From Chitinophaga sp. CF118 (lineage in GTDB: Bacteria; Bacteroidota; Bacteroidia; Chitinophagales; Chitinophagaceae), in contig NZ_FOMK01000005.1 in the NCBI RefSeq assembly GCF_900112615.1, positions 248,001-312,000 on the forward strand: a DNA stretch of 64,000 nucleotides, given 5' to 3'. Under the pieces are notes generated by a model. The model had not been told where the DNA came from, made no database searches, and saw nothing but the letters and a program-made list of their open reading frames with translations. Position 1 is the stretch's first letter. Each line of letters starts with the position of its first letter. Positions 51,075 through 59,692 of the stretch are shown here, in pieces. The position numbers were made by a program, and so were the translations under genes.

Positions 51075-52316
51075 ATGTCAGCGCCAATTATTCGATTATC
51101 GTTATTGTTTGTGTTCCTGAGCTTTTTTACGACTGTTGTATCTGCACAACGTAATTATGTTCCTGTTGTTATTACAACTCTCCAGAATGATTCGCTCAGA
51201 GGATTTGTTGATTACCGTAACTGGAATATTTCACCATCAGAAATCCGTTTTAAAGAGAGCCTCACTGATGAAAAAGAGCAGCATTTTGGCCCTGGAGAAA
51301 TTAAAGCATTCCGGGTTGCAACGCCTGATGAAGCATATGTAAGCCGGCAGGTAAAACTGGATATTACCAACCAGAATATGGAAAACCTGGACGAATTTAC
51401 AAAACGTGTTATACAGGATACACTCGTTTTCCTGCAGGTGATAGTAACAGGTGAATATAATCTCTATGATTATACAGATGCAAGCTCGAGGCATCATTTT
51501 GTATATGAAGTTGCCAGTAAACCTGGATCTGTCTGGGAGCTGGAGTATGTAAGATCATTTATTTCCAATAGTACCATTACAGGGATCTATGAAGGTAGAA
51601 CATACCAGCAGCAGCTGGCTGCAATATTTGCAGATTGTCCGGGTGTGGCCAAAAGGGCATTACATGTCGCATACAGAGAAGATAATATCATGAATCTGTT
51701 TCTTGGTTACAACAATTGTAAAAATCCTTCCGGGAAGCAATTTGTAAGAAAGAAGGAGAAAAAAACGTTGTTATTTGGTGTAATAGCAGGTATATCTTCC
51801 AATAGCTTCAAATTTTCGGGGCCGGTGTACATCTTCGACGGAAGTAACTATCATTCTTCTACCAGCCCGGTTGCAGGAGTTTTCATGGATCTGGCATTTA
51901 ACCGCAACAGAAGACAATTTTCATTTATTAATGAATTGATGTATAAGACAGTAAAAACGGAGGGCACTGCAAAAGACGGTTCTTCTGTAAAGTTTGGCTT
52001 TTCTTATGTGGGGTTAAATACCATGATAAGGTACACTTATCCTAAAGGGTTGATACGACCTATCGCTAATGTGGGGATCAGCAACTCACTGGTGCTATCA
52101 ACAAAAGATAATACCTGGAAACGCTCATCAGGAAGAGAGGATGTGGGTATTGATGGTCCGCGTACTTATGAGCAGTCCTTTTTTGCAGGAGCTGGCGTAC
52201 AGGTATATAAACTGAATGTAGAGTTCAGATATGCAACCAGTAACGGATTCTCTCCTTATTCATCCAGTGGTGTAAAAGTGAACTCTTTACAGGTAATTGC
52301 AGGATATCGCTTTTAA
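51075..52316 (+). CDS. Outer-membrane beta-barrel protein of unknown function
   Basis: Not a named family. 413 aa with a signal peptide ending VSA before QRNYVPV. The N-terminal half (about 25-170) is a beta-rich module opening with LQNDSLRGFVDYRNWNISP, seen in many Bacteroidota outer-membrane proteins. The C-terminal half (about 230-413) alternates strands and turns and ends on the aromatic YRF, as a transmembrane beta-barrel does. A Cys pair (Cys near 195 and near 215) could form a disulphide. It has its own transcript; ald converges from the other side with 5 bp between stops. Confidence 0.7.
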   Translation: MSAPIIRLSLLFVFLSFFTTVVSAQRNYVPVVITTLQNDSLRGFVDYRNWNISPSEIRFKESLTDEKEQHFGPGEIKAFRVATPDEAYVSRQVKLDITNQNMENLDEFTKRVIQDTLVFLQVIVTGEYNLYDYTDASSRHHFVYEVASKPGSVWELEYVRSFISNSTITGIYEGRTYQQQLAAIFADCPGVAKRALHVAYREDNIMNLFLGYNNCKNPSGKQFVRKKEKKTLLFGVIAGISSNSFKFSGPVYIFDGSNYHSSTSPVAGVFMDLAFNRNRRQFSFINELMYKTVKTEGTAKDGSSVKFGFSYVGLNTMIRYTYPKGLIRPIANVGISNSLVLSTKDNTWKRSSGREDVGIDGPRTYEQSFFAGAGVQVYKLNVEFRYATSNGFSPYSSSGVKVNSLQVIAGYRF

Positions 52317-52321
52317 AAGCG

Positions 52322-53539
52322 TTATCCTTTTACAGCCAGCAGTAATTCCAGATCTGTATATTTCAGTTTGAACTTCTCACTCAGGTGATAGTTGGTGAGT
52401 GCTCCTTTGTAAAGATAGATGCCATTGCGTACGCCACGCTTGATCCATACAAGGTTCTCAAAACCGCCATCATCTGCTGCTTCCAGCAGCAGTGGCATCA
52501 GTACATTACTGATTGCTTGTGAGGCGGTACGGGCAAATCCCGATGGGATATTGGGTACACAATAATGTACAACATCATATTTTTTAAATATCGGGTTCTC
52601 ATGACTGGTGATCTCTGATGTTTCAAAACACCCGCCACGGTCTATACTTACATCAACAATTACAGCACCGGCTTTCATGTTACTGACCATAGATTCAGTA
52701 ACGATGATGGGAGTACGTCCGCTCTGTGAAGAGAGGGCACCTACAGCCACATCTGCTGTACGTAGCTGGTCTCCCAGTATTTTCGGCTGGATCACTGAGG
52801 TGAATAAACGTACGCCTATATTATTCTGCAGGCGCTTCAGCTTATAAATGTTATTATCAAATACTTTAACGGAAGACCCCAGCGCGAGTGCCGTACGGGC
52901 AGCAAATTCACCTACAATACCTGCACCTATAATTACTACTTTGGTAGGAGGAATACCTGTGATACCGCCCAACAGGATACCTTTCCCTTTATTGCCATTG
53001 CTCAGGTATTGTCCGGCCAGCAGCATTACTGCTCCTCCGGCAATTTCGCTCATCGCTCTTACAATTGGATAAGTACCTGCATCATCTTTCAGGTTCTCGA
53101 AAGAGAGGAGTGTGATCCGCTTTTCCATCATCTTCTGCACCTGCTCCGCTTTCAGTGCAGCCAGATGAATAGGGGATATCACTATCTGGTGAGGACGCAG
53201 CAGTTCTATTTCTTCATCACTCAACGGAGCCGATTTTACAATGATCTCCGCTTTAAATACTTCTTTTTTATCATACAGGATCTCTGCTCCTGCTTCTGAG
53301 AAGTCTGTGTCGTAGAAATGAGAGCCGTCGCCAGCTCTATGTTCCACCACTATATGATGACCATTACTAGCCAATACACTTACTGCATCTGGTGTTAATG
53401 CAATGCGGTTTTCCTGGAAGGAGGTTTCTTTCGGGATGCCTATAAATAAACGGGAATTTTTTTGAGGGATATCCAGCGTTTCTTCCAACGGTGAATATGT
53501 AAAACCAGCACTCACAACAGGTTTTTGCCTTTGCTCCAT
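52322..53539 (-). CDS. ald: Alanine dehydrogenase
   Basis: NAD-dependent deamination of L-alanine to pyruvate, or the reverse. 405 aa: about 30 more N-terminal residues than the 371-aa classic enzyme, a usual Bacteroidota form. IGIPKETSFQENRIALTPDA opens the catalytic domain, followed by SPIHLAA, the Rossmann motif VVIIGAGIVGEFAAR, and VDVSIDRGGCFETSE with catalytic Asp. The active-site Lys and His residues (VEHRAGDGSHF, VPNIPSGFARTAS) are in place. Second gene behind tsaE, 68 bp away. Confidence 0.93.
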   Translation of the reverse strand: MEQRQKPVVSAGFTYSPLEETLDIPQKNSRLFIGIPKETSFQENRIALTPDAVSVLASNGHHIVVEHRAGDGSHFYDTDFSEAGAEILYDKKEVFKAEIIVKSAPLSDEEIELLRPHQIVISPIHLAALKAEQVQKMMEKRITLLSFENLKDDAGTYPIVRAMSEIAGGAVMLLAGQYLSNGNKGKGILLGGITGIPPTKVVIIGAGIVGEFAARTALALGSSVKVFDNNIYKLKRLQNNIGVRLFTSVIQPKILGDQLRTADVAVGALSSQSGRTPIIVTESMVSNMKAGAVIVDVSIDRGGCFETSEITSHENPIFKKYDVVHYCVPNIPSGFARTASQAISNVLMPLLLEAADDGGFENLVWIKRGVRNGIYLYKGALTNYHLSEKFKLKYTDLELLLAVKG

Positions 53540-53607
53540 ATGAATATCAGAATTGAACCGGGTGATTATTACCTTGTCTCCAAAGATACAGGATTTTGTT
53601 CACAGCA

Positions 53608-54021
53608 TTATCCGACACGTAAAAGCCTTTTTTGGTCGGGTAAAACTGACAACTGCAAACGGATAGTATCCGAAGGTAGCAGGGGGGCTATAATATCCGG
53701 CCATTCTATAAAACAGATGGCCCCGGGCTGGTAAATAGTATCCTCTACGCCTGCAGCTATCGCTTCTTCTTCATCACGGAGCCGGTAAAGATCCAGATGG
53801 TAGATAGGCTGCCCATCCCCGGAAAGATATTGATTGATAATAGAAAAAGTAGGACTGGCAGTGGCATCTTCTACACCCCTCGCCGCACACAATGCCTTTA
53901 CCAAAGTAGTTTTACCTGCTCCCATTGGTCCTTCCAGGGTAAATACATGTTGCTCCTTGTAATATTGCCAGAAGAGTTGTACTGTAGCTGGCAATTGTTC
54001 TTCAGAAAAGATCCATTCCAT
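53608..54021 (-). CDS. tsaE: tRNA threonylcarbamoyladenosine ATPase TsaE
   Basis: P-loop ATPase that works with TsaB and TsaD in forming t6A at position 37 of ANN-reading tRNAs. 137 aa. Walker A GPMGAGKTTLVKALC, the switch ATASPTFSIINQY, YHLDLYRL and FIEWPDIIAPLLP, all TsaE hallmarks. It is the first gene of a pair with ald, a common neighbourhood in Bacteroidota. Confidence 0.95.
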   Translation of the reverse strand: MEWIFSEEQLPATVQLFWQYYKEQHVFTLEGPMGAGKTTLVKALCAARGVEDATASPTFSIINQYLSGDGQPIYHLDLYRLRDEEEAIAAGVEDTIYQPGAICFIEWPDIIAPLLPSDTIRLQLSVLPDQKRLLRVG

Positions 54022-54090
54022 GGAGTAAATTTAGCTAATGCATTGCTACTCCGTTGCATTAATATTTTATTAGCATAAAACAGTGTAGGG

Positions 54091-54098
54091 TACCTTTG
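54091..54098 (+). promoter_or_regulatory. -7 box of the P-type ATPase gene
   Basis: TACCTTTG matches TAnnTTTG, 38 bp before the start codon. No inverted repeat of a metal sensor operator was seen. Confidence 0.45.
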
Positions 54099-54136
54099 TA
54101 GTGGTATTTTGATATTGATGTTATATACATTTTATC

Positions 54137-56239
54137 ATGGAAACGATTAGTTGGAAAGTAAAAGGCATGCATTGCACAAACTGTGCACTCACTGTATCCA
54201 AATATCTGGAGCAAAAAGGTATGCAGGAAGTGAACGTGAACTTCGCCACAGATGATCTGAGTTTTGTATTACCGGAAGGACATGTAGTGAATGAGGTGCT
54301 GACAGGGATCAGCCAAATGGGGTACCAGGTAGTATTGCCAAACCAGCCACAGTCAAAAACGGCCTTTCTCAATACCCTCACATTCAAATTCATTTTTTGT
54401 GCAATATTTACAGCGCCCTTGCTGCTGCATATGTGGGTACAATGGGCATGGCTGCATGATCCACTGGTGCAACTGACATTGTCTACTCCCGTGTATCTGG
54501 TTGGATTATGGCATTTTGGACGTAGCGCCTGGAGATCATTGGTGAACAGGATGGCCAATATGGATGTACTGATCACATTGGGGGCTACCGCTGCATATGG
54601 CTACAGTATTACAGGAACCCTGTTACACCTGGGGCCCGATTATATGTTCTATGAAACGGCTGCTGCTATCATCACCCTGGTATTCCTGGGCAATCTGCTG
54701 GAAGAGCGTTCTGTAAAACAAACCACTACTGCTATCACCGCTCTTGCAAAAATGCAGGTGACCACTGCCCGGTTAATAGAGACTCACGGAGATCACGAAC
54801 ATATTCACGAAGTAGATAACCAGCTCCTGAAACCGGGAGATCGCGTACTAGTGAATACGGGCGATAAAATCCCGATGGATGGTACTATCTATTGGGGGAG
54901 CGGACATATTAATGAGGCAATGATCACCGGCGAAAGTGAACCGGTAGCAAAAAGAGAAAAAGACAAAGCGATTGGTGGTACCATTATGGAAGATGGCAGC
55001 ATTAAAATGTTCATCACTGCTACCGGGAAAGATACTGTACTCTCCTATATTATAGAACTTGTAAAACAGGCACAATCGCACAAACCGGCGATGCAGAAAC
55101 TGGCCGACAGGATCAGCGCCATTTTTGTGCCGCTGGTGTTGGGCATTGCCGTCCTCACTTTCCTGGGCTGGTTCGCTTTCGGCCATGTAACGGCAGGAGA
55201 ATCGATTATGCGCAGCATAGCTGTGCTGGTCATAGCCTGCCCCTGTGCAATGGGACTGGCCACACCGGCAGCCGTGATGGTGGGACTGGGCCGTGCTGCC
55301 CGCAGCGGTATCCTGATAAAAGGTGCCAATACCCTGGAAGCATTTAAGGATATTAAATATGTGGTGCTGGATAAAACAGGTACGCTGACTACCGGCAAGT
55401 TACAATTGGGCGGATATAACTATCTGGATATGACGGAGGCTGAATTCAAATCCATAGTTTACAGCCTGGAAAAATACTCTTCACATCCAATTGCGCGTTC
55501 TCTTACCTCTATCTGGAAAGGTGCTGCAGAGGTGGCTTTAAAGCAGGTCCGGGAGTTGAAAGGTAAAGGTATGCAGGCGGCAGACAAGCAGGGAAATGAA
55601 TGGCAGTTGGGCTCATTTATCATGGCACAGCAGGCTACACAAGATGATAGTCATAATATCTATTTACTGAAGAACGGACAGTTGGCCGGTTGGATTGATT
55701 TTACCGATGAACTGCGACCAGATGCTGCCACTATGGTAAAACAGTTAAAACAGCGGGGTATTCAACCTGTACTTTTAAGTGGCGATACCGAACGCAAGTG
55801 CCAGGAAATAGCAGAACTGACAGGAATCACAGAAGTGTTTGCCGGTCAGACACCGGAACAAAAGTTGCAAAAGATTGATGCCCTGATGAAAGAGGCTCCG
55901 GTAGCAATGGTGGGAGATGGGATCAATGATGCGCCTGCATTGGCAAGGGCAAGTATCGGTATTTCCCTGAGTGATGCCACTCATGTGGCTATGCAGAGTG
56001 CGAATGTAATTCTCCTGAATAATCATTTGTCATCGTTACCGCTGGCGCTGGGATTAGGCCGGCATACTTATCTGACTATCAAACAGAATCTTTTCTGGGC
56101 TTTTATCTACAATATCATAGCTATTCCTTTTGCTGCTTTTGGCGTGCTGAGCCCTATTACGGGTGCGGGCGTAATGGCGCTCTCGGATATTGTGCTGGCA
56201 GTGAATTCCATCAGACTGAGATATAAGAGAGTGCTTTGA
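54137..56239 (+). CDS. Heavy-metal translocating P-type ATPase (copper type)
   Basis: P1B-ATPase of 700 aa that exports metal from the cytosol. One HMA domain with GMHCTNC (residues 10-16), eight predicted helices, the actuator motif TGES, the metal motif CPC in VIACPCAMGLATPA, phosphorylation motif DKTGTLT, HP locus (SSHPIAR) and GDGINDAPAL. The Asn/Ser helices after CPC (YNIIAIPFAAFG and MALSDIVLAVNSIRL) match copper-type (CopA/P1B-1) pumps, although helix 7 reads FIYNIIAIPFAAFGV, typical of copper transporters. A chaperone or metal regulator is not adjacent. Confidence 0.9.
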   Translation: METISWKVKGMHCTNCALTVSKYLEQKGMQEVNVNFATDDLSFVLPEGHVVNEVLTGISQMGYQVVLPNQPQSKTAFLNTLTFKFIFCAIFTAPLLLHMWVQWAWLHDPLVQLTLSTPVYLVGLWHFGRSAWRSLVNRMANMDVLITLGATAAYGYSITGTLLHLGPDYMFYETAAAIITLVFLGNLLEERSVKQTTTAITALAKMQVTTARLIETHGDHEHIHEVDNQLLKPGDRVLVNTGDKIPMDGTIYWGSGHINEAMITGESEPVAKREKDKAIGGTIMEDGSIKMFITATGKDTVLSYIIELVKQAQSHKPAMQKLADRISAIFVPLVLGIAVLTFLGWFAFGHVTAGESIMRSIAVLVIACPCAMGLATPAAVMVGLGRAARSGILIKGANTLEAFKDIKYVVLDKTGTLTTGKLQLGGYNYLDMTEAEFKSIVYSLEKYSSHPIARSLTSIWKGAAEVALKQVRELKGKGMQAADKQGNEWQLGSFIMAQQATQDDSHNIYLLKNGQLAGWIDFTDELRPDAATMVKQLKQRGIQPVLLSGDTERKCQEIAELTGITEVFAGQTPEQKLQKIDALMKEAPVAMVGDGINDAPALARASIGISLSDATHVAMQSANVILLNNHLSSLPLALGLGRHTYLTIKQNLFWAFIYNIIAIPFAAFGVLSPITGAGVMALSDIVLAVNSIRLRYKRVL

Positions 56240-56261
56240 TTTTTTTAATGATTTGACATCC

Positions 56262-56404
56262 GTTTGCTGTTGATCATTAAATACGCTGAGTCTGTCTGTT
56301 TAGTTCGCTATTTAGCTTTAGAATAAGATTAAAGATTAAACCCCTGATTGTACTTCACCTTGTTATCACGACAAACAAGGTGTATTTAATAATCAACTGC
56401 AAAC
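56262..56404 (+). repeat. 143-bp palindromic repeat element, copy B
   Basis: Outer arms 56262-56286 and 56380-56404 pair with only two mismatches and one G.T; inner arms 56290-56296 and 56370-56376 pair at six of seven positions. The length, arm length and spacing equal those of copy A (16325-16467), which lies inverted relative to it. The middle shares TTTAGCTTT, ATAAGATTA, CTTCACCT and ATCACG. It fills most of the gap between the P-type ATPase and recQ. Confidence 0.85.
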
Positions 56405-56482
56405 TCCCTCAGTCCGCCTGATAGGAATCTGGTTTTCAATTTTGTGAGATATAAAAAAGTACGCTGACCTGCAGCTTTTTGT

Positions 56483-56490
56483 TACTTTTG
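56483..56490 (+). promoter_or_regulatory. -7 box of recQ
   Basis: TACTTTTG matches TAnnTTTG, 16 bp before the recQ start codon; a -33 box is not evident. Confidence 0.45.
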
Positions 56491-56506
56491 CGGTTGCATT
56501 TTTATT

Positions 56507-58423
56507 ATGTCTACCCCTTCTGATATACTTCAAAAATATTGGGGCTATTCCCAATTCCGGCCTTTACAGGAGGACATCGTTCAGTCCATCTGTGATGGGA
56601 AGGATACTCTTGCATTAATGCCAACAGGGGGTGGGAAATCTATTTGCTTCCAGGTACCGGCATTAATGAAGAAAGGAGTATGTCTGGTAGTAACGCCACT
56701 GATCGCATTAATGAAAGACCAGGTAGCCAATCTGCAAAGACGTAATATTCCTGCTGCGGCTATCTATGCCGGAATGTATTATCAGGATGTAGAGCGGTTG
56801 CTGGAAGATACCCGCCGGGGATATTTCAAGTTTTTGTATATCTCGCCTGAGCGATTGCAGAGCAAACGGTTCCTGGAGTATTGTGATGGTATGCCGGTGA
56901 ACCTGCTGGCAATAGATGAAGCACATTGTATTTCCCAATGGGGATATGATTTCCGACCTGCATATCTTGAAATAGCGGCTATCCGCGGTTACTTCCCCAA
57001 CATACCGGTGCTGGCATTAACTGCATCAGCTACTCCTAAAGTACAGACAGACATTTGTGACAGGCTGCTGATGAAACAGCCGCAGATATTCATCAAAAGT
57101 TTTGCGCGGTATAACCTTTCCTATAACATATTACAGGAAGATGATAAACACGCTAAACTCCTGCATATTATGCAACGGGTGAACGGTAGTGGAATTGTTT
57201 ATTGCCGTAGTCGTAAGAGAACCCGGGAAATAGCGGACCAACTGGAATTAAATGGTATCTCCGCCAGTTATTACCATGCCGGCCTTACAGGAGATGAACG
57301 TAGTGCCCGTCAGGAGTTATGGCTCAAAAACCAGATCCGGGTAATGGTATGTACAAATGCCTTCGGGATGGGAATAGATAAACCTGATGTAAGGGTAGTG
57401 GTTCACTTCGATGCGCCGGACAGCCTGGAAGCATATTATCAGGAGGCGGGAAGAGCCGGAAGAGATGAGCAGAAGGCATACGCTGTATTGCTTTATAATA
57501 CAGAGGAAGTAGAGCATATGATGGAAAACGTCGCCCTGCAATTTCCGGAGTTGCCCAAGATCAAAGAAGTATTCCAGTGCCTGGTCAATTACCTGCAAGT
57601 GGCTGTAGGTAGTGCCGAAGGTGTTTACTATGATTTCGATATCAACGATTTTGCCCGCCGGTTTGAGTTGAACATGACAATGACATACAGTGCAATGCGC
57701 ATCCTTGAACAGGAAGGCGTGCTACAGCTGAGTGAAAGCGTGTTCCTTCCTTCTATGGTAGAATTTGTTGTGAATAAAGATACCTTATATGCTTTTGAGG
57801 ATGCACAACCTGCATTTGAACCATTGGTGAAAAGGCTGTTGCGTACCTATGAAGGTATTTTTGATAACCCGGTACCAATATATGAAAAACAACTGGCCCG
57901 CCTGTTAAGGTTAACAGAAGAACAGGTGGTAGCAGGATTGAAGCAACTGCACACCCGTGGAATGATCCATTACCGGCAGCGTAAGGATGAACCACAACTT
58001 ACTTTTTTACAAGACAGAGTATCTGCACAGCATTTGTATGTAGATATGTTACGCATACGGGAACGTATGCGAACATATAAGGAAAGGCTGGATGCAATGC
58101 TGCATTATATTAATAACAGTACTACCTGCCGTACACAGGTGATATCGAAATATTTCGGAGAGAAAGATGCTACTGCCTGCGGTATTTGTGATGTGTGTAT
58201 AAAACAAAAAGTAAAACCTGTTACAGGGCAGACTTTCAAACAACTTTCTGATGAGTTGTTATTACAACTACAACCGCAACCGGAAGAGTGGAGCCTGTTA
58301 TACAAGCGATTATCACATATTAAGGAAGAGACATTGAAAGACGTAATTCAGTTCCTGATCTCGGAAGGGAGAGTTGGAAGGGATCAGGATGGAAAGGTAT
58401 ATCTGTTGCCCGCAAAAAGCTAA
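56507..58423 (+). CDS. recQ: ATP-dependent DNA helicase RecQ
   Basis: 3'-5' superfamily 2 DNA helicase for recombination and fork repair, 638 aa. Motif 0/I with FRPLQEDIVQ and PTGGGKSICFQVPAL, DEAH box LAIDEAHCISQWGYDFRP, motif III LTASATP, motif V/VI TNAFGMGIDKPDVR and YYQEAGRAGRD. The RecQ zinc-binding region follows (CGICDVC near 560-570) though some Cys are further off, then a short RQC-like winged helix. There is no clear HRDC domain, so this is the short form. Confidence 0.93.
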   Translation: MSTPSDILQKYWGYSQFRPLQEDIVQSICDGKDTLALMPTGGGKSICFQVPALMKKGVCLVVTPLIALMKDQVANLQRRNIPAAAIYAGMYYQDVERLLEDTRRGYFKFLYISPERLQSKRFLEYCDGMPVNLLAIDEAHCISQWGYDFRPAYLEIAAIRGYFPNIPVLALTASATPKVQTDICDRLLMKQPQIFIKSFARYNLSYNILQEDDKHAKLLHIMQRVNGSGIVYCRSRKRTREIADQLELNGISASYYHAGLTGDERSARQELWLKNQIRVMVCTNAFGMGIDKPDVRVVVHFDAPDSLEAYYQEAGRAGRDEQKAYAVLLYNTEEVEHMMENVALQFPELPKIKEVFQCLVNYLQVAVGSAEGVYYDFDINDFARRFELNMTMTYSAMRILEQEGVLQLSESVFLPSMVEFVVNKDTLYAFEDAQPAFEPLVKRLLRTYEGIFDNPVPIYEKQLARLLRLTEEQVVAGLKQLHTRGMIHYRQRKDEPQLTFLQDRVSAQHLYVDMLRIRERMRTYKERLDAMLHYINNSTTCRTQVISKYFGEKDATACGICDVCIKQKVKPVTGQTFKQLSDELLLQLQPQPEEWSLLYKRLSHIKEETLKDVIQFLISEGRVGRDQDGKVYLLPAKS

Positions 58424-58517
58424 ATGCTTCCGGAAAAGTGCAGGATGTAAAAATATAAGAGGGTATATCAAAAATAAACGAAGGGCCCAGGGATCGTATA
58501 AACGAGCATAGCTCTCC

Positions 58518-58567
58518 TAAATGAAAAAAGGTTGTACCATATTTTTGATACAACCTTTTTTCATTTA
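58518..58567. terminator. Bidirectional terminator between recQ and minus-strand operon
   Basis: Perfect 19-bp stem (58518-58536 with 58549-58567), 12-nt loop, A6 in one arm and T6 in the other. It serves recQ and the five-gene operon from the right. Confidence 0.88.
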
Positions 58568-58615
58568 TAAATCCCTCTCTTGTCAGATTGAGACTTTCAT
58601 TTATTTTGATACATC

Positions 58616-59668
58616 TTATTTCTTTACCGGAATTACTTTCCCCGCTTTATTACTTTCAAAAGCAGTTTCGATAATGCGGATTACATTCAATCCTTCTGAA
58701 GGAGGTACCGGGTTCGGAACTCCTTTGGCGAGAGCATTATAAATATCATCATAGTAATCCAGGTAGTTTCCTTTGGGGGTAGGCAGATACTGCTTTATTA
58801 CCTGTCCGTCTTTTTCTGTGTGCAGCAATCCCCACTCATTGATTGCTTCTATACCCCATCCTGGAGCTCCCGGCATTAATCCCTGTTGCAGCATTGTTTC
58901 CTGCATGTCTGCTTTAGTTTTAATGAAAGAGCCTTTACGTCCGTGGAACTGATAAGAGGGTAGTGGTTCTCTTACAATGTAATTACTTTTTAAACGCACG
59001 CGGAGGTTTTCATAGAACAGTACCAGTTCAAAGTAATCATCCACCAGGGAGTCTTTACGGATAATGCGGATATCTGCCCATACAGCATCAGGGATGCCGA
59101 ATAGCAACAGAGCCTGATCTACCAGGTGTGAGCCCAGATCGTACAGAGCACCGGTGCCGGGTAATGAAGCCTCTTTATGTTTCTTATAACTCAGTTCTTC
59201 GCGGTAGCGGTCGTAGTGAATTTCAGCCTCTAAAATATCCCCAAGGTCACCGCTCTGGATAACCTGTTTCACTATTTTGAAATCACCATCATAACGGCGA
59301 TTATGGTATACACTCAGCAGCAGGTTTTTTGATTTGGCCAGTTCTATCAGTTCCTGTCCTTCATGAGTATGAACGGTGAACGGTTTTTCAACAATTACAT
59401 TTTTGCCAGCGTTTAGAGCTGCTTTGGCATAATCGTAATGTGTATAGTTGGGCGTATTCACTATGATAAGGTCCAGCGATGCATCCTGCAACATTTCTTC
59501 CACGCTGGCATATACTTTCACGTCGGGGTACCGTTGCTGAGCTGTATGTTTACTTCTTTCCACTACGGCAGTGAATGAAAAGCCCGGATGTACATGAATG
59601 AACGGTGCGTGAAAAATATTACCAGACATCCCGTAGGAACAAATCCCTGCTTTGATAATCTTATCCAT
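58616..59668 (-). CDS. Gfo/Idh/MocA family oxidoreductase
   Basis: NAD(P)-dependent sugar or polyol oxidoreductase of 350 aa. The N-terminal Rossmann half starts AGICSYGMSGNIFHAPFI (GxGxxG variant with Ser/Met), followed by IVNTPNYTHYDYAKAALNAG and the catalytic EKPFTVHTHEG (Glu-Lys-Pro). The C-terminal sheet contains LYDLGSHLVDQALLLFG, where Asp and His are substrate ligands. It resembles the YdgJ/YvaA scyllo-inositol dehydrogenase group. Last gene of the operon, 24 bp behind the HerA-like gene. Confidence 0.9.
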   Translation of the reverse strand: MDKIIKAGICSYGMSGNIFHAPFIHVHPGFSFTAVVERSKHTAQQRYPDVKVYASVEEMLQDASLDLIIVNTPNYTHYDYAKAALNAGKNVIVEKPFTVHTHEGQELIELAKSKNLLLSVYHNRRYDGDFKIVKQVIQSGDLGDILEAEIHYDRYREELSYKKHKEASLPGTGALYDLGSHLVDQALLLFGIPDAVWADIRIIRKDSLVDDYFELVLFYENLRVRLKSNYIVREPLPSYQFHGRKGSFIKTKADMQETMLQQGLMPGAPGWGIEAINEWGLLHTEKDGQVIKQYLPTPKGNYLDYYDDIYNALAKGVPNPVPPSEGLNVIRIIETAFESNKAGKVIPVKK

Positions 59669-59692
59669 GAGTATTATGTTTTGAAGATGAAA

